A stretch of 64,000 nt of DNA from Pantoea alfalfae (lineage in GTDB: Bacteria > Pseudomonadota > Gammaproteobacteria > Enterobacterales > Enterobacteriaceae). A program made the translations under genes and the position numbers. The stretch lies in NCBI RefSeq assembly GCF_019880205.1, contig NZ_CP082296.1:1-64000 (forward strand), in the 5' to 3' direction. Numbering within the stretch: position 1 is the first letter of the stretch; the number at the start of each line of letters is the position of its first letter. The notes under the pieces are model-generated. The model was not told the origin of the DNA and ran no database searches. It saw only the letters and a program-made list of their open reading frames with translations. Shown here piece after piece: positions 54,944-64,000 of this stretch.

Positions 54944-55256
54944 TTTTTCTGCCGCTCTCTTTGCGTTGATGACCTGTTCATCCCTGCCCCCTCCGATCCG
55001 TAACCTGGCCTCTTCATCTCAGGTCTTGTACTGGCTGCTTCATTCGGTGCAAAAATCGAGGTACACGAGCGTAGTGGCCTGAATGTCTGGCATAATGCCG
55101 TGCCCTAATCACGCATCGACGCGCTGGATCGCATGCTGGATAACATTCAAAAAACGAAGCGGCTGATATGCTAATTGATGAGCAGGTTGAGATGGGTTTA
55201 ATTATTGCGCTTATCGATCCCGGAATAGTCAACGTTAAAGCAGCACCGCATTAAAC

Positions 55257-55424
55257 TCATTTGTAGAAAATTGCCTGCACCGGAATCAGCTCGTCGCCGC
55301 CGGCCAGCCAGATTCCGGTCTCCGGCATCTCTTTTTTAGCAATGCCCTCACGGCGTACGCCTGTATGTTCAATTCTTATTGACCAAACGCACGGAAGCGT
55401 AACCGGCGAATTTAATGAGCCTGT
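55257..55424 (-). pseudogene. Possible C-terminal gene remnant
   Basis: A minus-strand frame between two stops reads protein-like (VWSIRIEHTGVRREG, then MPETGIWLAGGDELIPVQAI and FYK). It has no suitable start or ribosome site. It is probably the decayed end of a lost gene; the family is not recognised. The surrounding 54944-55612 holds no other gene: a plus-strand stretch at 55020-55110 also looks weakly coding but is broken by stops. Confidence 0.3.
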
Positions 55425-55612
55425 TTAGCCCGTGTTTAATATTCAACCCGCATAACGTTTTTATTTTATCTGATATTGATAAACCGCATCGCGATCAAAA
55501 AATAAAGCTTATCTTTCAGCCATAATAGATCAATATTCAAAATTAACTCTCTGATTAACCAAAAATAATGACTGTTCGTCTGGGTTAGTTAATTCAACAG
55601 GAGTAATGACTT

Positions 55613-55747
55613 ATGCTGCTGCGTAAATTAATCATCATTATTATGGGCCTGATTATGGCGGCTGTGATTATCATTGCCGATAACCACGCTGATAAAGTCC
55701 GTTCGCGTAATCAGGTTTTCAGTTTATCGTCATCGCATGATCGCTAA
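55613..55747 (+). CDS. 44-residue single-helix membrane protein
   Basis: The frame reads MLLRKLIIIIMGLIMAAVII followed by a short polar tail ending SSSHDR. One membrane helix follows a positive N-terminus. AGGAG lies 9 bases before the ATG, and an A/T-rich promoter-like region precedes it. It may be a small stress-type membrane peptide. Function is unknown; the good ribosome site and composition favour a real gene. Confidence 0.6.
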   Translation: MLLRKLIIIIMGLIMAAVIIIADNHADKVRSRNQVFSLSSSHDR

Positions 55748-55860
55748 TCTGTTCTGAATAACCAACGCCTGCCCCCTTACGGGCGTTCATGCTAACGGGC
55801 TGCCTGATGCACAGGCAGCCTGCCGGATTATCCTTTACCGCTCAAACCACCATCCAGAAC

Positions 55861-57174
55861 TTAGCGCGACGGCGGCTCATCCAGCCGTCGCAGATGATCA
55901 TCTTTATTCAGCGTCATCAGCGCCACAATACTCACCAGCGCCGTCGCCATCACATACCAGGCGGGAATATCGGGATTACCGGTCTCTTTAATCAGCCCGG
56001 TGATGATTAGTCCCGCGCAGCCGGAAAAGACTGCATTGGAAAGTGAATAGGCCAGCCCCAGCCCGGTGTAGCGTACCCGCGTCGGAAACATCTCGGCAAG
56101 CATCGCGGGGCCGGGTCCTGCCAGCAAACCGACCACGCCACCTGCGATAAAGACCACCAGCGCTTTCAACAGCAGTCCGGTACTCTCTGCCTGCAAAACG
56201 TTTAACAGCGGCAGAGAGAGCACCAGCAGCAGCACCGCAGCTGAGACCATCACGGCGCGGCGGCCAATCCTGTCGCTCAGCATCCCGGCCGGGATGATGG
56301 TGGCGGCAAAACCGAGGTTCGATATCACCGCAATCAGCAGTGCCTGGTTAAAGCCGGTGTGCAGCGATGCCTGCAGATAAGTCGGCATAATCACCAGCCA
56401 GGTGTAACCGGCCGCTGACCACACCATCAGCCGGCAGATACCGAGCAGAATCGTTTTCAGCGTGTCGCCCAGGCTGGCGTTCACTTTTGCATGGGGCTGT
56501 GCCTGCTGCTGAACAAATGCGGGCGTCTCTTCCATCTGCACCCGCAGCCAGAGTGCCAGCCCCCCCAGCGGCAGTGCGATAAAGAATGGGATGCGCCAGC
56601 CCCAGCTCAGCATCTGCTCTGGCGTCAGCAACACTGAGAGCAATGCCACTATGCCTGCGCCCGCCAGTAATCCCAGCGCCACGGTAAAGGATTGCCACGC
56701 GCCATACAGACCGCGCTTTCCGCGTGGTGCAAACTCGGTCATCAGCGACACCGCCCCACCATACTCGCCTCCTGCGAACAGGCCCTGCAGGATACGCAGG
56801 CCGGTCACGATCAGCGGCGCCAGGATACCCAGTTGGGCATAAGTCGGAACCAGACCGATGGCAGCTGTCGCCAGCGTCATCATAATCAATACAAAAATCA
56901 GTGTGGGTTTTCGCCCGATGCGATCGCCCATCCGGCCAAAAACAATCGCACCCAGTGGACGGAAGAAAAAAGCGATGGCGAACGACGCGTAGGTCAGCAG
57001 CAGTCCGGTCAGCGCAGACTCGCCTTCCAGCCGGAAAAAGTTCTGCGCAATCACCGTGGCCAGAAAGCCATAGACCGCGAACTCATACCATTCAATGAAA
57101 TTACCGACCGAACCGGCAAGCAGAGCACGTTTTCGGCTGGCGGAGGAGAGCAGATTATCAGCAGGGGCAGACAT
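55861..57174 (-). CDS. MFS transporter, metabolite:H+ symporter (MHS/ProP-like)
   Basis: This 437-residue carrier has the MHS hallmarks: GSVGNFIEWYEFAVYGFLA near the start, RPLGAIVFGRMGDRIGRK and LRILQGLFAGGEYGGA. Relatives import organic acids, betaine or shikimate. It is monocistronic and divergent from the VF530 gene. The substrate cannot be read. Confidence 0.86.
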   Translation of the reverse strand: MSAPADNLLSSASRKRALLAGSVGNFIEWYEFAVYGFLATVIAQNFFRLEGESALTGLLLTYASFAIAFFFRPLGAIVFGRMGDRIGRKPTLIFVLIMMTLATAAIGLVPTYAQLGILAPLIVTGLRILQGLFAGGEYGGAVSLMTEFAPRGKRGLYGAWQSFTVALGLLAGAGIVALLSVLLTPEQMLSWGWRIPFFIALPLGGLALWLRVQMEETPAFVQQQAQPHAKVNASLGDTLKTILLGICRLMVWSAAGYTWLVIMPTYLQASLHTGFNQALLIAVISNLGFAATIIPAGMLSDRIGRRAVMVSAAVLLLVLSLPLLNVLQAESTGLLLKALVVFIAGGVVGLLAGPGPAMLAEMFPTRVRYTGLGLAYSLSNAVFSGCAGLIITGLIKETGNPDIPAWYVMATALVSIVALMTLNKDDHLRRLDEPPSR

Positions 57175-57378
57175 GACAGGCGATCCTTTTTAAAGCATCA
57201 TCAGTCGTTTATGATTAGCACAATCGCTGCTCATCTGCGCAAACTTCTGCCCGTCGCGTTAGCGCAGACACATAAATCTGCAGGTACACCCCCCCACACG
57301 CTCTTTTTCACCTTCAGTCCTTGCACAACCGCTTTACGGTTGTCAGGATGTGCGGCATTGAATGAATCAGGCGGATAG

Positions 57379-57693
57379 ATGATGAACGCACACACCTCAA
57401 AAGATCCTCTTCACGGCATCACACTGGAGATGCAGATAAACAGTCTGGTCGCGCAGTATGGCTGGGCTGAAATGGCAAAACGGATCAACATTAACTGCTT
57501 TAAAAGCGATCCCAGCGTTAAATCGAGCCTGAAATTTTTACGCCGTACGCCGTGGGCGCGGGCTGAAGTCGAAGCGCTTTATCTGGCCTCGTTAAACGCG
57601 CAACCGGCAGCACGCGACGAACCGGCTGAAGAAGCCGATCAGGCACCCGCTGAAGATCCGTGGGGCAAGTGGCGCGGTAACACGCCGGAGTAA
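57379..57693 (+). CDS. VF530-family DNA-binding protein (DUF2132)
   Basis: This 104-residue protein has the VF530 core [47 protein letters not shown] over residues ~8-75 and an acidic tail. The family has a known fold and proposed DNA binding, but no defined role. The start is ATG 57379 or 57382. A terminator follows. Confidence 0.88.
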   Translation: MMNAHTSKDPLHGITLEMQINSLVAQYGWAEMAKRININCFKSDPSVKSSLKFLRRTPWARAEVEALYLASLNAQPAARDEPAEEADQAPAEDPWGKWRGNTPE

Positions 57694-57711
57694 CACTGAC
57701 AACGAAGCAAT

Positions 57712-57749
57712 AAAAAAGCCCGCGCAGGTAAACCTGGGCGGGCTTTTTT
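57712..57749. terminator. Bidirectional intrinsic terminator
   Basis: AAAAAAGCCCGCGCAGG, a TAAA loop and CCTGGGCGGGCTTTTTT form a long stem with A and T tracts on either side. It ends the VF530 transcript (plus) and the mqo transcript (minus). Confidence 0.9.
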
Positions 57750-57764
57750 CACGTCAGGCTGCTG

Positions 57765-59414
57765 TTACAGCGCCATGTCGTGTTTCGCTGACGGCGCAGC
57801 TTGCTGAGGCTGTGCTGCCGGCGCGTCTGCGGTTTTGCCTTCCATGTTGATCACGGGCGGCGTGGTCAGTTGCAGGGTCGCTGCGGTCTCATTCCAGACC
57901 TGCTGCAGCAACGGCACGTTGTCATTCAGTTTCTGACCGTAGCCTGGGATCATTTTGTGGATCTTCGCCTGCCATTCCGGTGATTTGAACTCTTCCGGGA
58001 ACAGTTTCTGCATCACGCTCAGAGAGATTGGCGCTGCGGTTGATGCACCAGGAGAAGCACCCAGCAGAGCCGCCACGGTTTTCTGCTGATCGGTCACAAT
58101 TTCTGTACCCAGTTTCAGCACGCCACCTTTATCAGCATCTTTCTTGATAATCTGCACACGCTGACCGGCCTGAATCAGTTTCCAGTCCTCTTTCTTCGCG
58201 TCCGGGTAGTACTCTTTCAGCGACTCAAAGCGATCTTCATCACTCAGCATCACCTGTCCAATCAGGTATTTTACCAGGTCGAAGTTATCCATACCCACAT
58301 CGGTCATTGGCACGATGTTATGGGTAGTGGTGGTGCTCAGCAGATCAAACAGCGAACCGTTTTTCAGGAACTTGGTTGAGAAGGTCGCAAACGGTCCAAA
58401 CAGCACGACGCGTTTACCATCCAGATAACGGGTATCCAGATGCGGAACGGACATCGGCGGTGCACCGGTTGAAGCCTGGCCGTAAACTTTCGCCAGATGG
58501 CGATCGGCAATGGCACTGTTTTCGGTGACCAGGAATGAACCACCGACCGGGAAGCCTGCATAGTTATCGGCTTCCGGGATGCCGGTTTTCTGCAGTAATT
58601 TCAGCGCGCCGCCGCCTGCACCGATAAAGACATATTTTGCGTCAACCGCACGTTCGTTGCCGTTTTTGGCATCTTTAATCGTGACGTGCCAGGAGTTGTC
58701 GCCGTTACGTTTGAAATCGGTAACTTCAGAAGAGGTTTCCAGACGGAAGTTGTCATTCTTCTTCAGGCTGCCGATCAACTGACGGGTAATTTCACCGTAG
58801 TTAACGTCGGTGCCGACTGGCGTCCAGGTGGCGGCCACTTTCTGCTGTGGATCACGGCCTTCCATCACCAGCGGTGCCCACTGCGCGATCTGTTTGTGAT
58901 CGGTAGAGAACTTCATCCCCTGGAACAGCGCCGTTTTCTGCAGTGCCGCATAGCGTTTGGTCAGGAAGTCAACATTGTCGCCCCAGACAAAGCTCATGTG
59001 TGGCGTTGAGTTGATGAAAGAGCGCGGGTCGTGCATGACGCCCTCTTTAATCTGTGAACTCCAGAACTGGCGAGAGACCATGAAGGCTTCGTTGATTTCC
59101 AGCGCTTTGGACACGTCAATCGAGCCGTCTTTACGCTCAGGCGTATAGTTCAGCTCCATGTTGGCAGAGTGACCGGTACCGGCATTATTCCAGCCGTTAG
59201 AGGATTCCAGCGCCACGCCATCCAGCTTCTCGACCATGATCTGTTTCCAGCCAGGCTGCAGCTCTTCCAGCATGGTGCCCATAGAGGCGCTCATAATGCC
59301 GCCGCCAATTAACAGGACGTCGGTTTTCTCTGGTGAGGTTTCAGCATGGAGGGCTGAAGAAACTAACAAGGCCGCGAGGGAAAGGGTGGGGATTACTTTC
59401 TTTGAATTCATCAT
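57765..59414 (-). CDS. mqo: Malate:quinone oxidoreductase
   Basis: This 549-residue FAD enzyme oxidises malate to oxaloacetate and passes electrons to quinone. It has the FAD-binding [20 protein letters not shown] and [19 protein letters not shown] of the Mqo family. A signal-like leader ([17 protein letters not shown]) precedes the dinucleotide motif, as in E. coli Mqo; the C-terminal tail is low-complexity (AAQPQQAAP). Length matches the family. It is divergent from a C4-dicarboxylate/citrate-type sensor kinase gene. Confidence 0.93.
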   Translation of the reverse strand: MMNSKKVIPTLSLAALLVSSALHAETSPEKTDVLLIGGGIMSASMGTMLEELQPGWKQIMVEKLDGVALESSNGWNNAGTGHSANMELNYTPERKDGSIDVSKALEINEAFMVSRQFWSSQIKEGVMHDPRSFINSTPHMSFVWGDNVDFLTKRYAALQKTALFQGMKFSTDHKQIAQWAPLVMEGRDPQQKVAATWTPVGTDVNYGEITRQLIGSLKKNDNFRLETSSEVTDFKRNGDNSWHVTIKDAKNGNERAVDAKYVFIGAGGGALKLLQKTGIPEADNYAGFPVGGSFLVTENSAIADRHLAKVYGQASTGAPPMSVPHLDTRYLDGKRVVLFGPFATFSTKFLKNGSLFDLLSTTTTHNIVPMTDVGMDNFDLVKYLIGQVMLSDEDRFESLKEYYPDAKKEDWKLIQAGQRVQIIKKDADKGGVLKLGTEIVTDQQKTVAALLGASPGASTAAPISLSVMQKLFPEEFKSPEWQAKIHKMIPGYGQKLNDNVPLLQQVWNETAATLQLTTPPVINMEGKTADAPAAQPQQAAPSAKHDMAL

Positions 59415-59720
59415 TTTAATCGACAGCTCGGACGGTACTGGTTAAAAAAAGTCCTTAAAGTTTAAAATAATGTTATTTGTGAGTTAATGTGAAAATAGTT
59501 ATAAAATTAAAAATAGCAATTTAGCCTTAATTTAATTACAAAAGGCTTACTGAATTGCTCACATATTTTAACCACACATTAAGGGTGTCCTTTGAATTAT
59601 ACAATCCCCTAACCCAAATATTGTTATTGCTCTGTCGCCCGCGCGCAGACCGCTAAAACTGTACTGATGCGGTGAGTTAGCGTATGTTTCAAGCCGATCC
59701 CCTACCCGTGCTGAACATCG
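59415..59720. other. AT-rich divergent regulatory region
   Basis: These 300 bases between mqo and the sensor kinase gene are very AT-rich, with several TTAATTTAA-like tracts of the kind bound by DcuR/DpiA-type regulators. No gene was seen. Confidence 0.35.
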
Positions 59721-59765
59721 ATGACAAGCCAACCACAGAACCGACATGCCGTGACTAAACGACCC

Positions 59766-61355
59766 ATGAAACTCAGTACCCTGACCACCCTGATGATGAC
59801 TGCGGTGATCGTTACCGTGCTGCTCGCTGTCCATCTGCTCTATTTCGTTCAGATTGATAACTTTGCGCAGTCGCATCTTAAAGATAAAGCGATGGCGGTG
59901 GCGCGAACGCTGGCAGACAGCCCGGAAGTGCAGCGCGGGTTACTGTTGCCAGACGGCAGCAGCCAGATTCAGCCGCTGGCGGAAGCCGCGCGCAAACGCA
60001 ACGGCCTGCTGTTTGTGGTGGTGACGGATATGCACGGCATCCGCTTTTCACATCCGAATGCCGCAGTGATCGGAAAACATTTTGTCGGCAATGACATCTA
60101 TCCCACGCTCGGCGGCCGGGAAAATGTCGCGGTCAATCATGGGGTGCTGGTGGAGGCACTGCGGGTCTTTACGCCGGTTTATAACGCCCAGCATCAGCAG
60201 ATTGGCGTGGTGGCAATCGGCATTGCACTGAATGATGTGGCGGCTCAGATTGCGAAGAGCCGCTGGAATATCGTCTGGACCGTCCTGTTTGGCGGTGTGG
60301 TTGGCCTGCTGGGTATTCTCATTCTGGTCAGGCGACTCAAGAACATACTGCTGGGGCTGGAGCCGCACGAAATCTCCAGCCTGTTTGAACAGCGCCAGGC
60401 GATCCTGAATTCCATTAAAGAAGGGGTGATTGCGGTCGATGATCAGTCACGCGTCAGCCTGATTAACCATGCGGCTCAGCAGCTACTGCATGAGACCACC
60501 CGCAGGATGCCGTTAAGCGGTGATCTGATTGCTGAGGAGAGCGTCATGCATCGTCATCAGCAGGATGCGCTGCATGCGGGCAAAGCCTGGCACGATCAGG
60601 AGCTGACGCTGGGTAATCGCATCCTGATCAGCAACACCGTTCCGGTGCGCAGTCGTGACCGCATTATCGGCGCGGTAACCACCTTCAGGGATAAGACCGA
60701 AATCAGCCAGCTGATGCAGCGTCTGGACGGCATGGTAAACTATGTAGATGCGTTACGTGAGCGGTCTCATGAGTTCATGAACAAGCTGCATGTGATTCTG
60801 GGCCTGCTGCATATGAAAAATTATGCACAGATGGAAGAGTACATCCTGAAAACCGCTAATGCCTATCAGACGGAGATCGGTTCGCTGCTGCAAAAGATCA
60901 AATCGCCGATCATTGCCGGTTTCCTGCTCAGCAAAATCAACCGGGTAACCGATGAAGGTCATCAGCTGATTATCGATGAGGCGAGTTTTCTGCCTGACTG
61001 CGGCAGCGAGGAGCAGAGCGCGGTTCTGATTACCGTGCTGGGCAATTTAATTGAAAATGCCCTGGAGGCGCTGGACCCGGAAACCGAAGGGGAAATTCAC
61101 CTCATGCTGCATTATCAGAATGGCTGGCTGGCCTGTGAAGTGAGTGATGACGGCCCAGGTATCGACAGCTCGCAGCTCAGCGCCATTTTTGAGCGCGGCG
61201 TCTCGTCAAAAGGTGACGATCGCGGTGTCGGACTGTTTCTGGTTAAGCAGCAGACCGAAAGCCTGGGCGGCAACGTTAGTGTCGAGTCGGAACCCGGTGT
61301 ATTTACCCAATTTTTAGTGCAACTTCCGTGGGAGAGAGGAATGATTACCCAATGA
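59766..61355 (+). CDS. CitA/DcuS/DpiB-type sensor histidine kinase
   Basis: This ~529-residue kinase has a membrane helix at residues ~5-28, a periplasmic sCache/PDC sensor (RNGLLFVVVTDMHGIRFSHP, GVVAIGIAL), a second helix (~160-185), a cytoplasmic PAS (ILNSIKEGVIAVDD), the phosphorylated His in RERSHEFMNKLHVI and HATPase (NLIENALEAL, DGPGID, GVGLFLVKQ). Its ligands are probably C4-dicarboxylates or citrate. The start is uncertain: Met 59766 is at a typical distance from the helix, with an in-frame ATG at 59721. It overlaps the regulator gene by 4 bases. Confidence 0.88.
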   Translation: MKLSTLTTLMMTAVIVTVLLAVHLLYFVQIDNFAQSHLKDKAMAVARTLADSPEVQRGLLLPDGSSQIQPLAEAARKRNGLLFVVVTDMHGIRFSHPNAAVIGKHFVGNDIYPTLGGRENVAVNHGVLVEALRVFTPVYNAQHQQIGVVAIGIALNDVAAQIAKSRWNIVWTVLFGGVVGLLGILILVRRLKNILLGLEPHEISSLFEQRQAILNSIKEGVIAVDDQSRVSLINHAAQQLLHETTRRMPLSGDLIAEESVMHRHQQDALHAGKAWHDQELTLGNRILISNTVPVRSRDRIIGAVTTFRDKTEISQLMQRLDGMVNYVDALRERSHEFMNKLHVILGLLHMKNYAQMEEYILKTANAYQTEIGSLLQKIKSPIIAGFLLSKINRVTDEGHQLIIDEASFLPDCGSEEQSAVLITVLGNLIENALEALDPETEGEIHLMLHYQNGWLACEVSDDGPGIDSSQLSAIFERGVSSKGDDRGVGLFLVKQQTESLGGNVSVESEPGVFTQFLVQLPWERGMITQ

Positions 61356-62071
61356 TCAATGTGTTAGTTGTCGATGATGACGCCATGGTAGCCGAGCTGA
61401 ATCGCTGTTATATCGGGCAGATCCCTGGCTTCACCTGCTGCGGCACGGCCTCAACCTTACAGCAGGCCAAAGAGCGGCTGGCCGAGGCTGAACCACAGGT
61501 TGATCTGATCCTGCTTGATATCTATATGCAGCAGGAAAACGGTCTCGATCTGCTGCCAGAACTGCGCAGCGCAGGGCGGCCAGTTGACGTGATTATTATC
61601 TCATCAGCGGCGGATGCCGCCACCATCAAGACTTCGCTCAACTATGGCGTGGTGGATTATCTGATTAAGCCTTTCCAGTTTGCCCGCTTTGAAGAGGCGC
61701 TGACCGGCTGGCGTCAGAAAAAATCGCTCATGGATAATCATCAGTTCTATCAGCAGTCGGACGTTGATCAGCTGTTGCATGGTAATCCGCCTGGTGCCAG
61801 CGAACAGAAACGCCTGCCGAAAGGGTTAACGCCGCAGACGCTACGTACACTGTGCCTGTGGATCGACGCCCATCCCGGCACGGAATTTTCTACCGACGAA
61901 CTGGCGACGGAAGTCAATATCTCGCGCGTCTCGTGCTGTAAATACCTGATCTGGCTGGCGCAGATTAATATTCTGTTCACCAGCATTCATTATGGGGTTA
62001 CGGGCCGTCCGGTTTACCGCTATCGCCTGCAGCCGGAGTATCACACCTTACTCAAACAATACTGTCAGTGA
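61352..62071 (+). CDS. DcuR/DpiA-type response regulator
   Basis: This ~239-residue protein has a receiver domain with VDDD, the phosphoacceptor in LILLDIYM and Lys in YLIKPFQF, and a C-terminal helix-turn-helix (STDELATEVNISRVSCCKYL). The start at 61352 overlaps the kinase stop (ATGA). Targets may include mqo and the ApbE/reductase genes nearby. It is convergent with apbE, overlapping by 7 bases. Confidence 0.88.
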   Translation: MINVLVVDDDAMVAELNRCYIGQIPGFTCCGTASTLQQAKERLAEAEPQVDLILLDIYMQQENGLDLLPELRSAGRPVDVIIISSAADAATIKTSLNYGVVDYLIKPFQFARFEEALTGWRQKKSLMDNHQFYQQSDVDQLLHGNPPGASEQKRLPKGLTPQTLRTLCLWIDAHPGTEFSTDELATEVNISRVSCCKYLIWLAQINILFTSIHYGVTGRPVYRYRLQPEYHTLLKQYCQ

Positions 62072-63027
62072 ACCAGCCGGTAGTCCGTGTCGAGTAACTG
62101 AAACGAAAAGTGACGTTGTGACGAGCAGATTATCTGCCTGTCACGGGTCACAAAGATAGCTTCAATGCCCGGTTTGTCGGTCAGGCAGGCGATGCCCTTT
62201 TCAACGCCCAGTCCGTACAGCAGCGTCGTATAGATGTCGCCATCCAGCGAGCGATCGGAAATTACAGTTACACTCAGCAGCTCGTTATCCAGCGGATAAC
62301 CGGTCTGTGGATTCAGGATGTGGTGATAACAGACCTCATCCAGCTCGAAGTAGCGCTCATAGATACCGGACGTCACGACCGAGCGGTTGTTCACACCGAT
62401 GACACCGATCAGCGCATCGGCCTCACCAAACGGCTTTTTCAGACCGATTGCCCAGCCCGCGGATTCTGGTGGCGCGCCCACCGTCTGAACGTTGCCGCCC
62501 AGATTGATCAGCGCACTGCTGACCTGCTGCTGACGCAAAAAAGCCTGGACTACGTCGGCGATATAGCCCTTGGCGATGGCACCCAGGTCAATCTCCATTC
62601 CTGGCCGTGCCAGCATCACGCTGCGGGTGGCAGCATCAAGGATAACGTCCTGTGGATTGATCAGCGTCATGCGCGCCTGAAGATCGGCTTCTGACGGAAC
62701 GCTGTGGCCCTGAAAGCCAATTTTCCAGCACTTCACCAGCGGACCGATGGCCAGATTAAACAGGCTGTCGGGCAACAGGCTCACCGCATGCGCACAGGCG
62801 ATCACATCAAACACGGGCTGACTGACGACCACCGCATGCTCTCCTGCCGCGTGGTTAATCGCCATGACTTCCGACGCCGCGCGATTTACCGTGAAGAGAT
62901 TCTCCTGCTGTTTGATCAGGCGAAAAACCTGCCTGGCCAGCGTCTGGTTGTCTTCGAAGAGTTTGAGCAGGATGGGCGAACCCATTAATACAGCGGAATA
63001 AGCATAGACACGCGCATCAGTTAACAT
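62065..63027 (-). CDS. FAD:protein FMN transferase, ApbE family
   Basis: This ~320-residue protein has the ApbE motifs DLGAIAKGYIAD, LINLGGNVQ and HHILNPQTGYP. It attaches FMN to a Thr/Ser of a target flavoprotein. No signal peptide is seen, so it is probably cytoplasmic, like the ApbE proteins that flavinylate Klebsiella-type soluble fumarate reductases. The next gene upstream encodes a fumarate-reductase-like flavoprotein, its likely substrate. ATG 63027 is preferred over GTG 63060. Confidence 0.86.
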   Translation of the reverse strand: MLTDARVYAYSAVLMGSPILLKLFEDNQTLARQVFRLIKQQENLFTVNRAASEVMAINHAAGEHAVVVSQPVFDVIACAHAVSLLPDSLFNLAIGPLVKCWKIGFQGHSVPSEADLQARMTLINPQDVILDAATRSVMLARPGMEIDLGAIAKGYIADVVQAFLRQQQVSSALINLGGNVQTVGAPPESAGWAIGLKKPFGEADALIGVIGVNNRSVVTSGIYERYFELDEVCYHHILNPQTGYPLDNELLSVTVISDRSLDGDIYTTLLYGLGVEKGIACLTDKPGIEAIFVTRDRQIICSSQRHFSFQLLDTDYRLVH

Positions 63028-63089
63028 AGGCGACTCTGCTTTAAAGGGGAAAACCGGCACCCGCAGGATGCGGATGCCGGAGACTGCCG

Positions 63090-64000
63090 TTAACGTCGGG
63101 CGTAGGCGGCGGCGTTACCGCCAGCCAGGATACCGAAGATAATGATATCTGCAACGGCGTTACCGCCAATACGGTTCGCGCCATGAATGCCGCCAACCAC
63201 CTCGCCACATGCCCAGGCACCGTTAATCACCTGTTTCTGGCTGTCCAGCACCGCGGTGGTGGTATCAATGGTGACACCGCCCATGGTGTGGTGCACGCCT
63301 GGTGCAACACGAATCGCATAGAATGGCGCTTCGCTCAGCGGATGACGCAGCGCGGTCTGGCGACCAAAGTCTTCGTCTTTCTGCATTATTACGAAGTTAT
63401 TGTAACGTGCCAGCGTCGCTTCCAGCGTGTGATGCTCACTCATGTTGAGTTTCACCGCCAGTTCCGCCACGGTTGGCGCGCTGACCACAAAGCCCTTGGC
63501 GATGTACTCGTCAGCCGCTTTGTTATTCATGCGCACCTGCTCGTCAAACACAATCCAGGCACTCTTCTCTGGCAGGGCAATAATCTGCGCTGAGACTTTG
63601 TCGCGGGTCTCCATCTCGTTGTAGAAACGCTTGCCGGCCTGACTGACCAGGATAGCGCCGCCGCCGCGAATCGATTCAGAGACCAGATAAGACGTGGTCT
63701 GCTCAACAGTCGGGTGAATCTGAATTTCCCCCATATCCACCGTTCCGGCACCAATTTTCTCCAGCATCGCAATACCGCTACCGGTCGCACCTTTGTGGTT
63801 GGTGGTGACAAAGCCATCAAGTTCAGGGCGATATTTCACCACCAGCTCACGGTTCGCACTGAATCCGCCGGTCGCTACAATGACGCTTCTGGCGTTAAGG
63901 ATACGGCTGTCGTTGTATTCATCGACCACTTTCACACCCGTTACAGCACCGTTCTCATAAAGAATTTCTGCAACAGAGGTTTCCAGCAGCACTTCGATGT
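63090..64000 (-). CDS. Fumarate-reductase-like flavoprotein, 3' part of gene
   Basis: The frame runs off the right edge (codons before the in-frame Met at 63992 are open), so only the C-terminal ~303 residues are seen. Features are VATGGFSANRE (FAD domain), ESIRGGGAILVSQAGKRFYNE (substrate domain) and PGVHHTMGGVTID and GGIHGANRIGGNAVAD, typical of flavocytochrome c/soluble fumarate reductases. It is encoded 62 bases before an ApbE gene, which suggests covalent FMN in the missing N-terminal part. It probably reduces fumarate or a related enoate. Confidence 0.86.
   Translation of the reverse strand, partial: IEVLLETSVAEILYENGAVTGVKVVDEYNDSRILNARSVIVATGGFSANRELVVKYRPELDGFVTTNHKGATGSGIAMLEKIGAGTVDMGEIQIHPTVEQTTSYLVSESIRGGGAILVSQAGKRFYNEMETRDKVSAQIIALPEKSAWIVFDEQVRMNNKAADEYIAKGFVVSAPTVAELAVKLNMSEHHTLEATLARYNNFVIMQKDEDFGRQTALRHPLSEAPFYAIRVAPGVHHTMGGVTIDTTTAVLDSQKQVINGAWACGEVVGGIHGANRIGGNAVADIIIFGILAGGNAAAYARR

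Noticed and set aside
1..64000. CRISPR arrays, prophage, complete IS elements, rRNA or tRNA genes
   Set aside because: No regularly spaced repeats, transposase, integrase or tRNA-like cloverleaf was seen; a covariance search could still find a missed RNA.

Overview
The window looks like chromosome of an enterobacterium close to Pantoea or Erwinia. This rests on overall gene content: a dat-ddc pair, a periplasmic-type Mqo, LplA, a CspA-family protein, many MFS carriers, moderate GC and Shine-Dalgarno starts of enterobacterial type. The genus is inferred, not proven. Both ends cut through genes. No rRNA, tRNA, CRISPR array or complete insertion sequence was seen.

Left end (1-2.9 kb): the 3' part of a GH19/lysozyme-like gene that resembles type VI secretion effectors, followed by a gene for a small exported protein that is probably its immunity protein. 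A second, diverged immunity gene follows, preceded by a duplicated scrap of the effector's 3' end. This is a tandem effector-tail/immunity duplication.

Guanidine block (3.15-11.1 kb): a guanidine-I (ykkC) riboswitch with an overlapping intrinsic terminator precedes an ABC importer (binding protein, permease, ATPase), two DUF1989 proteins (carboxyguanidine deiminase type) and a 1201-residue biotin-dependent urea/guanidine carboxylase. Directly before the carboxylase is a second aptamer of another class: two short hairpins with ACGG and ACGA loops, which is the guanidine-II (mini-ykkC) architecture. One ligand would then control both transcription of the operon and translation of its main enzyme. 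The allophanate hydrolase that would finish the pathway is not in the window. A LysR gene and a divergent Fe(II)/2-oxoglutarate oxygenase gene follow.

Middle (13-27 kb): a membrane-anchored AraC regulator; exported esterase-like and aldose-epimerase-like proteins; a redox island (exported peroxiredoxin, DsbD-like transporter, ECF sigma factor, NrsF-like anti-sigma factor); a YbjJ-type MFS carrier divergent from a DeoR regulator; a GFA protein; and a Cys-type formate dehydrogenase with a DUF1641 partner.

Signalling/amidohydrolase block (27.3-41 kb): a FixJ-like regulator; a giant Ser/Thr-kinase-like/AAA/GAF/PAS/histidine kinase protein translationally coupled to a receiver protein; two XapX membrane proteins; a YcaC-like hydrolase; then amidohydrolase, DoxX, MFS and haloperoxidase-like hydrolase genes, and a pirin.

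Right part (41-64 kb): a LacI-controlled isomerase/transporter pair with two matching palindromic operators, a DMT exporter, lplA, a cold-shock gene, MFS carriers, a TetR/ABC-type membrane protein pair with two matching operators, dat-ddc for 1,3-diaminopropane, a 44-residue membrane protein, an MHS-type carrier, a VF530 protein, mqo, a CitA/DcuS-type two-component system, an ApbE flavin transferase and the 3' part of a fumarate-reductase-like flavoprotein gene. The last four point to C4-dicarboxylate/citrate sensing coupled to a flavinylated reductase.
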